Part shown: piece after piece, positions 36,932-46,603 of the stretch
Layout of the letters: each line of letters opens with the position of its first letter
Numbering within the stretch: position 1 is the stretch's first letter
Assembly (NCBI RefSeq): GCF_018100785.1
Contig: NZ_JAGJEC010000002.1
Coordinates: 124,001 to 188,000, forward strand
Length of the DNA stretch: 64,000 nucleotides
Reading direction: 5' to 3'
Source of the DNA: Maribacter sp. MMG018
GTDB lineage: Bacteria; Bacteroidota; Bacteroidia; Flavobacteriales; Flavobacteriaceae
The notes under the pieces: generated by a model
What the model was told of the DNA's origin: nothing
Databases searched by the model: none
The model's input: the letters and a program-made list of their open reading frames with translations, nothing else
Translations under genes and position numbers: made by a program

Positions 36932-38968
36932 TTGGACAATCTTTACAAAAAACAGTCTCTTATCTATAAGTATGTACTATATGTTATAGCCATCGGGTTT
37001 ATTGTTTTTTTCTTTCCAAAGGGCGGTAAGTTCAAATATGAGTTTCAAAAAGGGAAACCATGGCAATTTGAAACCTTATATGCTCCTTTCGACTTTTCAA
37101 TAAAGAAAACGGAAGAAGAGATTACTAAAGAAAAACAGGAAATAGAGAATACCAGTGGTCAATATTTTAGGTACAATCAGCAAGTAGTCGATGAGGTTTA
37201 CGATAAGCTAAATCTGGAGTTCGAGGAAATTTTTGGGAATTACGGACTTTCAGATTTTCAAAAACGAAGTTTAAAAGCTACGGCAGAAGATTTATTGGAG
37301 GCCATTTACAAAAATGGAATAATTGGGAGCAGTGCCGAACATATAAATGGCTCCTTCATTTATTTATTGAAGAACAACGAAGCCGAACGAGTAAGGGTTT
37401 CTGATTTTTATAGGGTAACGGAAATTGATAATCTGGTTAAAAAGAAACTTATAGGAGAAGGATTGGAGGGGTTTAGCAAAGATTTTCAAACCCTCTTTTT
37501 TGACCTTATCGTACCCAATGTTAGCTATGATGCGGATTTAACTCAAAAAAGTAGGGAAGATGCCCTTTCTAAAATTAGCTATACCAGAGGTACCGTAGAT
37601 GAGGGTAAACTGATTATAGCAAAAGGCGAGGTCGTTGAAGGGGAAAATTTAAAGATCTTGGAATCTTTAAAAGCGGAGTATGAATCTGAGCTGTGGACGG
37701 AAAACAATTACTACTTTATATTAATAGGTTACACCGTGTTGGTGGCCTTGGTGTTGATAATGCTGTATCTCTTTTTAAAGAGGTATAGGCCCTTTGTATA
37801 TGAGAACAATACAAAGGTAACGTTCATAGTTTTCAATATTCTACTCATGGTATTTGTCACTACCATGGTAGTTAAATATGACGATACACTGGTGTTCGTA
37901 GTACCGCTCTGTATATTGCCCTTAATCTTAAAAACATTTTTCGACGCTAGGTTAGGGCTCTTTTCGCATGTGCTTACAGTGCTTATTTTAGGGTTTGTAG
38001 TACCTAATAGTTTCGAGTATATCTTTCTTCAGATTATAACGGGTATTGTTACGATCCTCACCGTTTCAGAATTGTATAAAAGGGCCAATCTTTTTATATC
38101 CGTAGGTCAGATTACGTTGATCTATATCGTGGCCTATCTGGCTTTTCATATTATCCACGAAGGTAATCTGGATAATATATCTTGGTTCTCGTTGGGGCTT
38201 TTTCTATTGAACGGAATGATCACCTTGTTCGTACAACCATTAATTTATATATATGAAAAGGTCTTTGGTCTTGTCTCGGATGTGTCTCTGTTAGAGTTAT
38301 CGGATACCAATTCTAAATTATTAAAAGAGCTTTCGAATAAGGCACCGGGTACGTTTCACCACTCGTTACAGGTCGCTAATTTGGCCGAGGCCGCGGCAAA
38401 CGAGATAGGGGCGAACGCTATGTTGGTAAGGGTAGGGGCCCTTTATCACGATATAGGTAAAATGAACAATCCTACTTATTTTACAGAGAATCAGATTACC
38501 AATGTAAATCCGCATGATGATATTACCCCGAAAGAAAGTGCAAGAATTATAATAGATCATGTAATAAACGGTATAGAGCTGGCAAGAAAAAATAATTTAC
38601 CGGATAGGATCATAGATTTTATCAGGTCTCACCATGGTACTACGTTTGTGTATTATTTTTATAAAAAGCAAAAAGAGTTGGAAGAAGAGGTGAACGAGGA
38701 AGATTTTAGGTATCCCGGTCCGTTGCCTTTTTCTAAAGAAACCGCCATATTAATGATGGCAGATTCTGTTGAGGCGGCATCTAAAAGTCTAAAAGACCCA
38801 ACATTCTCTATTATTGATGCGTTCGTTGATAAGATTATCTCTGGTCAAATGAAGGCAAACCAATTCGTAAATGCAGATATTACCTTTAAAGAAATAGAAA
38901 TAATCAAGAAAATCTTCAAACAGAAGTTAACAAACATCTATCATTTACGCGTGGAATATCCTGAGTAA
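36932..38968 (+). CDS. 7TM-HD phosphodiesterase, PgpH-like
   Basis: The 678-residue protein (from TTG at 36932; an upstream TTG at 36863 would add 23 residues) has an N-terminal helix, an extracellular 7TM-HDED-type domain (about 25-260), seven membrane helices (about 265-440) and a C-terminal HD domain with HHSLQVANLAEAAAN near 475 and YHDIGKMNNPTYF near 505. The closest known function is PgpH, a c-di-AMP phosphodiesterase. The HD residues are present. Whether this genome makes c-di-AMP cannot be decided here. Confidence 0.88.
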   Translation: MDNLYKKQSLIYKYVLYVIAIGFIVFFFPKGGKFKYEFQKGKPWQFETLYAPFDFSIKKTEEEITKEKQEIENTSGQYFRYNQQVVDEVYDKLNLEFEEIFGNYGLSDFQKRSLKATAEDLLEAIYKNGIIGSSAEHINGSFIYLLKNNEAERVRVSDFYRVTEIDNLVKKKLIGEGLEGFSKDFQTLFFDLIVPNVSYDADLTQKSREDALSKISYTRGTVDEGKLIIAKGEVVEGENLKILESLKAEYESELWTENNYYFILIGYTVLVALVLIMLYLFLKRYRPFVYENNTKVTFIVFNILLMVFVTTMVVKYDDTLVFVVPLCILPLILKTFFDARLGLFSHVLTVLILGFVVPNSFEYIFLQIITGIVTILTVSELYKRANLFISVGQITLIYIVAYLAFHIIHEGNLDNISWFSLGLFLLNGMITLFVQPLIYIYEKVFGLVSDVSLLELSDTNSKLLKELSNKAPGTFHHSLQVANLAEAAANEIGANAMLVRVGALYHDIGKMNNPTYFTENQITNVNPHDDITPKESARIIIDHVINGIELARKNNLPDRIIDFIRSHHGTTFVYYFYKKQKELEEEVNEEDFRYPGPLPFSKETAILMMADSVEAASKSLKDPTFSIIDAFVDKIISGQMKANQFVNADITFKEIEIIKKIFKQKLTNIYHLRVEYPE

Positions 38969-39008
38969 TAAGAGTGTAGTAATAACTTAAAAAAAAATAA
39001 GCAAAATA

Positions 39009-39040
39009 GTTGTTTAATAATGCTGATAAATTTACATTTG
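39009..39040 (+). promoter_or_regulatory. Promoter of the tRNA-Ser/tRNA-Pro operon
   Basis: GTTG at 39009-39012 and TACATTTG at 39033-39040 are separated by 20 bp, a very good match to the Bacteroidota sigma-ABfr consensus. It is about 40 bp upstream of the first tRNA. Confidence 0.7.
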
Positions 39041-39079
39041 CATCCGCATTTTAAGCGAAAGTTCATTGAAGAAATTATT

Positions 39080-39163
39080 GGAGAGGTGCCGGAGTGGTAA
39101 CGGAGCAGATTGCTAATCTGTCGACGCGCAAGTGTCGCATGGGTTCGAGTCCCATTCTCTCCG
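39080..39163 (+). tRNA. tRNA-Ser (GCT)
   Basis: An 84-nt class II tRNA with acceptor GGAGAGG paired with TCTCTCC, anticodon stem-loop CAGATTGCTAATCTG giving anticodon GCT, a long variable arm (GACGCGCAAGTGTC) and T arm GGGTTCGAGTCCC. It decodes AGC/AGT serine. CCA is not encoded. Confidence 0.95.
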
Positions 39164-39194
39164 CAATTTTCTTCAAAATTTAAGATAACCTTTT

Positions 39195-39269
39195 CGGGGT
39201 GTAGCGTAGCCCGGTTATCGCGCCGCGTTTGGGACGCGGAGGTCGCAGGTTCGAATCCTGCCACCCCGA
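39195..39269 (+). tRNA. tRNA-Pro (TGG)
   Basis: A 75-nt tRNA with acceptor CGGGGTG paired with CACCCCG, anticodon stem CCGCG/CGCGG around TTTGGGA (anticodon TGG) and T arm GCAGGTTCGAATCCTGC. It lies 31 bp after tRNA-Ser in the same transcript. Its 3' 12 nt and the terminator behind it recur 12.5 kb downstream. Confidence 0.95.
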
Positions 39270-39318
39270 CATTATACTTTAAAACCCGACAATCGTAGAT
39301 TGTCGGGTTTTTTGTTTT
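39258..39318 (+). repeat. Left copy of the tRNA-Pro/terminator direct repeat (possible attL)
   Basis: The copy starts in the tRNA-Pro acceptor region (CTGCCACCCCGA) and runs through the terminator. It is identical to 51809-51869 for 37 nt (39258-39294), differs in the three loop bases (GTA against TAT), and is identical again for 21 nt (39298-39318). A tRNA 3' end duplicated in direct orientation is the signature of site-specific integration. Confidence 0.75.
39281..39311 (+). terminator. Terminator of the tRNA-Ser/tRNA-Pro operon
   Basis: AAAACCCGACAATC and GATTGTCGGGTTTT form a 14-bp stem around GTA, followed by more T. It begins 12 bp after tRNA-Pro. Confidence 0.88.
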
Positions 39319-39356
39319 TATGGATTTTGTTTGATGCCAAATGAATCTATTTAAAA

Positions 39357-39857
39357 CTAATAAACAGCCATAAAACTAAATAGCCAGCCGAAATTTATTC
39401 CGATAAACGTACCAAAGGGTACACCTATAGCTGTGGCAACTGCCACACCCGTAAAAACGATAGCGGAAATGCGCCCCTGTTCCTCTAGCCTTGCTATCGA
39501 AATACCCACTAATGCCGCCAAGGGAACGAAAACGGCAGAACCAATTGCGGAGATAACACGACCAATAAGCACAATAGTATAATTGGAGGCAATCCCGACC
39601 AAAACCGTTAACATACCTATAATTAGCACAGTACGACAATCAGTTTTACCGCGAAGAGCGGAAAAAAGAGGTGCGCCTATGGCATATGATAGTGCGAAAA
39701 CGGTAACCAGCAGACCTATTTGGCCAACAGTCACGTCAAGGCCAGTGGCCATTTCGGTAGAAATTCCTGCAACTATAAGGGAACTTATACCCGCTGCAAA
39801 GTTACCAAAGGCCAATGCATTTAAAGTTAGAGTATTTCCCTTGGGTTTTATAGCCAT
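39357..39857 (-). pseudogene. Truncated MFS transporter
   Basis: The 166-residue ORF covers roughly the first five membrane helices of a major facilitator superfamily permease of the arabinose-efflux type, with the loop motif GAPLFSALRGKTDCRTVL near residue 60 and RVISAIGSAVFVPLAALV near 99. Family members have about 390 residues and 12 helices, so more than half is missing. The break lies about 40 bp from the left repeat, in line with loss of the 3' part by recombination at the island edge. The 5' end looks sound, so a short peptide may still be made. Confidence 0.75.
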
Positions 39858-39869
39858 AAATTATATGAA

Positions 39870-40640
39870 CTAATTTACTTGGTGGTAGGCCCATTGGATT
39901 CCCGGAGCTATACGGACAACTTCAATTTTAACATCATTGATAAGAGCGGCCGCTTTATCAGCATCATCCCCTGAACTTTTGATATGTATCAGGCCTGGAA
40001 TAACAGGATGAGCGTCGTGAATGACAAAAAGAGTATCTGCTCCAAGTAACCTAGCCCCTTGAACAGCTTGTTCTCCACTCATTACAAGTTGATATATTCC
40101 GAATAGATGAACAGCATTCACAGGAAAAATAGCCACATCCACTGGTCCGTTCTTTTTCCTATACTCGGATAAGGGCTTAAGGTCGCGGGCTTCACTACCG
40201 AAGAAAACGGTCATTTTTCCTGATCGCAGCACATAGTTGTTTACGCGCCACATCATCATTTTCTGTGCTTTTACCGCTTCAATGGTTAAATCGCCCGAAG
40301 TGCGCTGATTTCCCCATTGCAGAACTTCTGCATTGTTAAAACCATATTTATTTGCACTTCTGATCTGCGACTTCATCGCCACGAAGACCTGAACATTATC
40401 TTTATTGTGCGGATACTCTACCAGGCTTTGCATCTGCCAATGGTCTAAAAAGGCATGACATCCAATTATTGCGGTCAAAGGAGGGAGTTCTTTTGGGCTT
40501 ATTGCCACTTCTTCCTTGATACCTATCCTTTTCCAATTTAAGAAAAACGGATCGGTAAGAATGGCATACTTACCCATTTGTATCAATACGCATGCATTAC
40601 TAACACGCTTAATTCTAAGATTATCATTTTTATCTCTCAT
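39870..40640 (-). CDS. MBL-fold metallo-hydrolase (UlaG-like) with altered metal motif
   Basis: The 256-residue protein (start at ATG 40640; ATG 40706 would add 22 residues) resembles UlaG-type metallo-beta-lactamase-fold proteins. The usual HxHxDH is read here as HAFLDH near residue 56, with Phe in place of the second His; later candidates are EARDLKPL near 150, AVHLFGIYQLV near 176 and IHDAHPVIPG near 209. The changed site could mean mononuclear metal binding or loss of activity. It is the second gene of the left arm of the island and shares orientation with the MFS fragment, 12 bp apart. Substrate unknown. Confidence 0.75.
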   Translation of the reverse strand: MRDKNDNLRIKRVSNACVLIQMGKYAILTDPFFLNWKRIGIKEEVAISPKELPPLTAIIGCHAFLDHWQMQSLVEYPHNKDNVQVFVAMKSQIRSANKYGFNNAEVLQWGNQRTSGDLTIEAVKAQKMMMWRVNNYVLRSGKMTVFFGSEARDLKPLSEYRKKNGPVDVAIFPVNAVHLFGIYQLVMSGEQAVQGARLLGADTLFVIHDAHPVIPGLIHIKSSGDDADKAAALINDVKIEVVRIAPGIQWAYHQVN

Positions 40641-40967
40641 GATAGCTTGTTTATAGTTTTTATATGGATGGTTTTTTAATAAGAGCATCCCACTTATGCA
40701 CTTCAAAAATCGGTTACAGTATGTGCTTTTCTAGATAAAATATGATGAATCAGGAATATTCTTGATAAGTCAGTTTTTTTTCAAAATCAAGGCAATGATT
40801 CTTCTTGATATGCTTTTCTTAATTCTTTTTTACAGGATTTGACTCATCACCAAAAACGAGGTTCCATTTAATTTTTCAAGGGCTCGTCAAGATTGTTAAG
40901 ACACATTTTGGTACTTAAAACTAGTTTTGGGTTTTGAGAAATTACTGGACCAACTTATGATTATGTC
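40641..40967. other. Divergent intergenic region
   Basis: 327 bp between the MBL gene and the patatin gene contain AT-rich sequence and presumably both promoters. I see no consensus -7 box with a matched -33, no repeat and no coding segment. Confidence 0.4.
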
Positions 40968-43244
40968 ATGCAAAAAACCGTTTTCATTTTAATAACTCTA
41001 TGTATTACCTCATTCGGTATAGCCCAGAAAACTATAAAAGCTGATGATATTAAAGTGGGGTTGGTGCTAAGTGGTGGTGGTGCAAAAGGCTTGGCGCATA
41101 TTGGGGCCCTAAAGGTAATAGATGATTTAGGTATTCAAATAGACTACATTGGCGGCACCAGTATGGGCGCCATTGTTGGAGCGTTGTATGCCGCCGGATA
41201 TTCAGCAACCGAACTTGATTCTATTTTTAGAGCTACCGATTTCACTACACTCATCCAAGATCATATTCCTAGAAATGCCAAGACCTTTTACAAAAAAGAA
41301 AATTCTGAAAGATATGTTCTGACACTTCCTTTTGATAAGTTTAAAATTTCGACACCGGCCGCATATTCCGGAGGTCACAATATCTACAGTGAATTGGTAA
41401 GATTACTATATCATGTAAGAGACACCAAAAAATTTAGCCAATTGCCTATTCCTTTTTTGTGTATAGCCACCAATGTTGAAACAGGGGAAGAAATAGTACT
41501 AGAAAACGGGTATCTACCGGAAGCCGTAATGGCCAGTGGAACTCTACCCTCTCTTTTCGAATCAGCTGAAATAGATGGTAATATTTTAATTGACGGGGGC
41601 GTCGTGAACAATTACCCTTTGGAGGAAGTAAAGAAAATGGGAGCGGACATCATAATTGGCGTGGATGTACAACATGGCCTTTCGGACCGGAGTGAACTTA
41701 CATCTGCAATGGAAATCCTTAACCAGATCAACAATTTCAGAACGGTAAATTACATGAAGGAGAAATCAAAAAAAACCAACATTTATATTAAGCCTAATAT
41801 GGAAGAATTCTCGGTACTGGATTTTGCCAGGGGAGATACTATCATTAGTTTGGGAGAGGCGGCAGCGAATAAAAAATATAATGAACTAAAACTATTGCCA
41901 AAATCCAAAAACAACAGCAACAGGCTAATTAAAGGGTTAAGACCTAACGATGAAATTAATATAGTTCAATTATCAATTACGGGAAATAACAAAAACTATT
42001 CCAGAGGATATATAAAGGGTAAATTAAGGTTTGAGCTTGGTGAAAGTATCACATTTGCCCAATTACAACAGGGAATGAGCAACCTTGCCGCTACAGGAAA
42101 TTTTAATAGCATTCGTTACAGGCTTGTGTCAAACGATGTAGGGGACAACCTCATCCTGAAACTAGAGGAAAACCAGAACAAGACCTTTATAAGGTTGAGT
42201 GCCCACTATGACGACTTGTACAAAAGTGGGGCCTTGGCCAACTTGACCCATAAGAATTTTTTAATGAAGGATGATGTAGCCTCTTTTGATTTTATCGTTG
42301 GTGATAGACTCAGGTACAAATTACAATATTATGTAGATAAGGGCTCTTATTTGAGTTATGGCTTCAATTCAAGCTTCAACGATTTTGAAAAAACAATAGG
42401 TTTTGATGTCATTCAAAGCAATTATGAAGGTGCCGAAATTGATGATGTTCAAAACATAAACTTAGGGGTTACCGATTTTACCAACCAATTATACTTTCAG
42501 ACTGTTTGGCGAGAGGAATTCGCCTTTACCTTAGGTCTAGAACATAACTTTTTAAAGTTTAGCACGCCAACTTTATCCAAAATATTAAACGAAAATACAG
42601 AAGGACAGACACAGTTTCAAGTTGATTCTGACAATCGTGTTTTGTTCGAAAAAAGTAACTATTATAGTATTTTTGGAAATCTTACTTTTGACACTTTTGA
42701 TGACAAATACTTCCCTGTTAAAGGGTTATATTTTAATAGTAATGCACATTTTTACTTACACTCTTCCGATTTCAATAACAACTTCTCAGAATTCGCCGTT
42801 GTAAAGGCAAAACTTGGTCTGGCCACACCACTAACCAAAAACCTTTCTGTCAACATTCAATTTGACAGTGGATTGAAATTGGGAACCTCTGATGTCACCT
42901 CTTTTGATTTTGTTCTGGGTGGCTATGGCGCCGACCTTATCAATAACTTTGTACCCTTTTTAGGCTATGATTTTTTATCTATTCCAGGGAACAGTTATAT
43001 AAGATCAAAGGGAACAATAGACTACGAATTTACACCTAAGAACCATCTACTTTTTTCGGTAGACTATGCCAATGTCGGAGATGACCTGTTCCAAACCGGG
43101 GATTGGTTCACGAAACCATCATTTACCGGTTATGGTATTGGGTATGGTTTAGAATCTTTTCTCGGTCCTATCAAAATAATGTACTCGTGGTCCCCAGAGG
43201 TTAATGAAGGAGAACTTTTCTTTAGTATCGGTTACTGGTTTTAG
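40968..43244 (+). CDS. Patatin-like phospholipase with C-terminal beta barrel (PlpD type)
   Basis: The 758-residue protein has a signal peptide (residues 1-20), a patatin domain (about 28-215) and a surface-antigen beta barrel. The oxyanion GGGGAKG-type stretch is LSGGGAKGLAHIGAL near 34, the nucleophile is in GGTSMGAIVG near 64 (GxSxG), and the catalytic Asp in LIDGGVVNNYP near 205. A POTRA-like segment (about 325-390) precedes a 16-strand-type barrel that ends in IGYWF with a terminal Phe. The domain order matches type Vd autotransporters such as PlpD. The protein probably places or secretes a lipase at the outer membrane. Confidence 0.9.
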   Translation: MQKTVFILITLCITSFGIAQKTIKADDIKVGLVLSGGGAKGLAHIGALKVIDDLGIQIDYIGGTSMGAIVGALYAAGYSATELDSIFRATDFTTLIQDHIPRNAKTFYKKENSERYVLTLPFDKFKISTPAAYSGGHNIYSELVRLLYHVRDTKKFSQLPIPFLCIATNVETGEEIVLENGYLPEAVMASGTLPSLFESAEIDGNILIDGGVVNNYPLEEVKKMGADIIIGVDVQHGLSDRSELTSAMEILNQINNFRTVNYMKEKSKKTNIYIKPNMEEFSVLDFARGDTIISLGEAAANKKYNELKLLPKSKNNSNRLIKGLRPNDEINIVQLSITGNNKNYSRGYIKGKLRFELGESITFAQLQQGMSNLAATGNFNSIRYRLVSNDVGDNLILKLEENQNKTFIRLSAHYDDLYKSGALANLTHKNFLMKDDVASFDFIVGDRLRYKLQYYVDKGSYLSYGFNSSFNDFEKTIGFDVIQSNYEGAEIDDVQNINLGVTDFTNQLYFQTVWREEFAFTLGLEHNFLKFSTPTLSKILNENTEGQTQFQVDSDNRVLFEKSNYYSIFGNLTFDTFDDKYFPVKGLYFNSNAHFYLHSSDFNNNFSEFAVVKAKLGLATPLTKNLSVNIQFDSGLKLGTSDVTSFDFVLGGYGADLINNFVPFLGYDFLSIPGNSYIRSKGTIDYEFTPKNHLLFSVDYANVGDDLFQTGDWFTKPSFTGYGIGYGLESFLGPIKIMYSWSPEVNEGELFFSIGYWF

Positions 43245-43456
43245 TATTGGAACTAGAGACCTAAAACAAACCCTTACCATACTCTTTACTTACTCCATTT
43301 AACCCATTTTAGTAAAATCAAGATGCCATAGGCGTTTTGACTTATCTTATAAAAATCCAAGTCTGTCCACAATTTCCATAACCTATCTTTATCCTCTTCC
43401 GGTAGTAGGCACTTGATTCTACATTTGTTGCTTATTAATTATAAAATCATACAAAA

Positions 43457-43987
43457 ATGAAAAAATTAAAATCCATTACAGTACTATCCATGGTATTGGC
43501 CGTATCAGTGGCAACTGCTCAAACAAAAAACGAATCAAGAATCGCCAAGGATGCTGTCAACGCAAAAAAAGAATTGATAGCGAACAATCCCAATTTCGAA
43601 AACCTCTTTAAGAGTGCTGTGGGCTTTGCCATATTTCCTAATGTGGGAAAGGGGGGACTTATAGTAGGGGGAGCATCAGGCAAAGGTGTCCTCGTTGAAA
43701 AAGGAATGTTAACCGGTATTTTGGATATGAAGAAATTGAACATCGGTATGCAAGCGGGCGCTCAATCAACTGTTGAAGTATTATTCTTTGAAACCCAGGA
43801 CGACCTTGACAGTTTTAAGAAAGGTAATTATGAATTTGGGGCAGAAGCCTCTGCCATAGTACTAAAATCGGGTGTTGGGGTCAATGCCCAATTTAAAGAC
43901 GGCATTGCGGCATTTATATATCCAAAAGCGGGCCTAATGGCCGATGCCTCCATCGGCGGGCAAAAATTTAGGTACAATGCGCTGTAA
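43457..43987 (+). CDS. YSC84/SYLF-domain lipid-binding protein
   Basis: The 176-residue protein has a signal peptide (residues 1-21 ending ATAQ) and a SYLF/Ysc84 domain: VGFAIFPNVGKGGLIVGGAS near residue 55 and AEASAIVLKSGVGVNAQF near 133. In eukaryotes the domain binds phosphoinositides; the bacterial secreted versions probably bind lipids in the periplasm, but the ligand is not known. It stands alone and is followed by a terminator. Confidence 0.85.
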   Translation: MKKLKSITVLSMVLAVSVATAQTKNESRIAKDAVNAKKELIANNPNFENLFKSAVGFAIFPNVGKGGLIVGGASGKGVLVEKGMLTGILDMKKLNIGMQAGAQSTVEVLFFETQDDLDSFKKGNYEFGAEASAIVLKSGVGVNAQFKDGIAAFIYPKAGLMADASIGGQKFRYNAL

Positions 43988-44009
43988 TAAACTTCTAAAT
44001 ATAAATTAT

Positions 44010-44033
44010 AAGACCGTCCATGCAGGCGGTCTT
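44010..44033 (+). terminator. Terminator after the SYLF gene
   Basis: AAGACCGTC and GGCGGTCTT form a 9-bp stem (one G-U pair) around CATGCA, followed by a T run. Confidence 0.8.
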
Positions 44034-44204
44034 TTTTTATGACCTTTTTTGAATTACAACTCAAACGCCATTAGATAACTTGGATAGCGTTCATCCAATA
44101 ATTTTAAGGCTCATCAGAAATTCTCCACGCTCATCGTAATGCCTCATACTATACATTGATCATACCATAGTTTTACCCCAGATTAATAATTTAAAAGTCA
44201 CAAA

Positions 44205-46583
44205 ATGAAAAGATTAGTTTTCTGTTTGTTCTGGTTTACTTCCTTAACGCTGTCTGCCCAGAAAGAGTATTCCATAAGTGGTTACGTTAAAGAGTTTACC
44301 AATGGTGAAGCTCTTTTTGGAGTTAACATTATTGTAGATGGAGATAAAGGTACTACCACTAATGATTACGGTTTCTTTTCCATCAGTTTAAAGGAAGGAA
44401 CTCATAATGTAGTGGTTAGCTATTTAGGTTTTGAAACCTTGGAACAGGAAGTGGTTCTGAATGCCGATACGAAATTGAACTTTAAAATGATAGAAGAATC
44501 CAATGCTCTTGATGAAGTTGTGGTTACAACTAATACCACCACTAGAAATATTAAATCTACGGAAATGAGCGTGGCCACCTTGAAGACTTCTACCATAAAG
44601 AAATTGCCAACAGGTTTGGGCGAGGTAGATGTTCTCAAATCAATTCAATTGCTTCCCGGTGTATCCAGTGTTAGTGAAGGTTCCTCTGGATTCAATGTGA
44701 GAGGGGGTTCTGCCGATCAAAACCTAGTGTTACTAGATGATGCAACTATATTCAATGCTTCCCACTTGCTTGGTTTCTTTTCGGTATTCAATGCAGATGC
44801 CGTTAAGAGTGTAAAGCTTTACAAAGGAGGTATCCCCGCAAACTTTGGTGGGCGCTTGTCCTCTGTACTAGATATTAAACAACGGGAAGGTAACGTTAAA
44901 GAATTTGAAGGAGAATTGGGCATAGGTCTAATTTCAAGCAGAGCACTCATACAAGGGCCAATAGGAAAAGGTAATAAAGAAGAAGGAAAAGGAAGTTACT
45001 TACTTGCCGGTAGGCGTTCCTATTTAGATGTGTTCTCTCCTTTATTGGAAGATTTAGATGATACCAAACTCTATTTTTATGACGTAAACCTTAAGGTAAA
45101 CTATAACCTTAATGAAAACAATAAGCTATTCCTATCTGGATATTTCGGACAAGATAAATTTGCCATCAAGAATATTTTTGGTAATACTTATGGAAACGGT
45201 TCGGCTACTTTGCGTTATACAAGCGTATTAAACGATAAGCTGTTCTTTCAAGCTTCGGCCATTTACAGTGATTATGCCTATGAGGTAGATGTGTTAACTT
45301 CCGGTTCTGAGTTTAAATGGTCATCTAATATTGTAAATTATAATTTTAAACCAAGATTAAACTGGTACATTAGTTCCGGTAACACACTAAAAACAGGGGC
45401 AGATTTTACCTATTATAACTTTAATCCCGGTAAAATTTCCGCTATCAACAATTCCAGCACCAGCCCACAGCAATTTCAGAAAAAATATGCTCTTGAATCA
45501 GCTCCCTATGTTGATTTTGAACACAAAGTTTCTGATAAATTAAGTTTTCAATACGGCCTTCGCTGGTCTAATTTCCAGCGTCTGGGCAATGAAACGGTAT
45601 CCATTTACGAAAACGGTACTCCTCTTAGCTATAACCCAACGTTGGACCTTTTTGATGAAAACAACGTGGTGAGCGAAGTAGCTTACGATTCAGGAGATGT
45701 TATTGAGAGTTTTAATAATCTTGAACCAAGGGCTTCCGCAAGATTCCTTTGGAACGAAACTACCTCTTTAAAGGCTAGTTACAACAAGACGTACCAGTAC
45801 CTTCATTTAATATCCAATTCTACATCGGCCACACCCTTGGACATTTGGGCACCTAGTGGCCCCTATCTAAAACCTCAATCTTCCGATCAGTTTGCCTTGG
45901 GATATTTTAAGACTTTAAAAAACAATGCCTATGACTTTAGTGTAGAAGCCTATTACAAAGACCTTAATGACGTTACCGATTTTGTGGATGGAGCCGATTT
46001 ACTGTTTCAAGAACAAATAGAGACTCAAGTCGTACAAGGTAATGGCCGCGCTTATGGTATGGAGTTTCAATTGAACAAGAATTCAGGAAAGCTAACAGGA
46101 TGGCTTAGTTATACATTGGCACGCACGGAACGAAAGATTCAAGGTATTAATAACAATACATTTTATCCGGCCAATAATGACCAGCTTCATGAGGTAAGCC
46201 TTGTAGGCCTTTATAAACTGAATAAACGTTGGGATTTGGGCGCCAACTTCATCTATGGCTCAGGAAAACCAGTTACCTACCCCACTGGCAAGTTTGTTCA
46301 GAACGGGCTTGTGGTTCCCGATTATGAGGGTAGAAACGGAAATAGATTGCCCGCATTTCACAGATTAGACCTTTCCGCCACTTTGAATCCTAAAGAAGGA
46401 AAAAACGGCACTTGGATTTTTAGCTTGGCCAATGCTTACAACAGACAGAATGCAGCTACCATTTACTTTAGGGAGCGGGTAGATGAAATTAATAATATAG
46501 ACATTCCTTCCGGACAGACAGAAGCCAGTAAGTTTTCCTTTTTGGGAATAGTCCCCTCGGTAACCTACCAATTTAAATTTTAA
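44205..46583 (+). CDS. TonB-dependent outer membrane receptor
   Basis: The 792-residue protein has a signal peptide (ends LSAQ, residue 19), a carboxypeptidase-regulatory-like domain (about 22-105), a TonB-box-like DEVVVTT near 108, a plug domain (about 120-220, with GFNVRGGSADQNLVLLDD near 163) and a beta barrel to the terminal Phe. The pairing with a DUF4249 lipoprotein is a common Bacteroidota arrangement distinct from SusCD; the ligand is unknown. The gene begins a four-gene operon with DUF4249, LytS-like and LytTR genes. Confidence 0.9.
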   Translation: MKRLVFCLFWFTSLTLSAQKEYSISGYVKEFTNGEALFGVNIIVDGDKGTTTNDYGFFSISLKEGTHNVVVSYLGFETLEQEVVLNADTKLNFKMIEESNALDEVVVTTNTTTRNIKSTEMSVATLKTSTIKKLPTGLGEVDVLKSIQLLPGVSSVSEGSSGFNVRGGSADQNLVLLDDATIFNASHLLGFFSVFNADAVKSVKLYKGGIPANFGGRLSSVLDIKQREGNVKEFEGELGIGLISSRALIQGPIGKGNKEEGKGSYLLAGRRSYLDVFSPLLEDLDDTKLYFYDVNLKVNYNLNENNKLFLSGYFGQDKFAIKNIFGNTYGNGSATLRYTSVLNDKLFFQASAIYSDYAYEVDVLTSGSEFKWSSNIVNYNFKPRLNWYISSGNTLKTGADFTYYNFNPGKISAINNSSTSPQQFQKKYALESAPYVDFEHKVSDKLSFQYGLRWSNFQRLGNETVSIYENGTPLSYNPTLDLFDENNVVSEVAYDSGDVIESFNNLEPRASARFLWNETTSLKASYNKTYQYLHLISNSTSATPLDIWAPSGPYLKPQSSDQFALGYFKTLKNNAYDFSVEAYYKDLNDVTDFVDGADLLFQEQIETQVVQGNGRAYGMEFQLNKNSGKLTGWLSYTLARTERKIQGINNNTFYPANNDQLHEVSLVGLYKLNKRWDLGANFIYGSGKPVTYPTGKFVQNGLVVPDYEGRNGNRLPAFHRLDLSATLNPKEGKNGTWIFSLANAYNRQNAATIYFRERVDEINNIDIPSGQTEASKFSFLGIVPSVTYQFKF

Positions 46584-46603
46584 ATAAGAAAAGAAAGTAG
46601 ACT

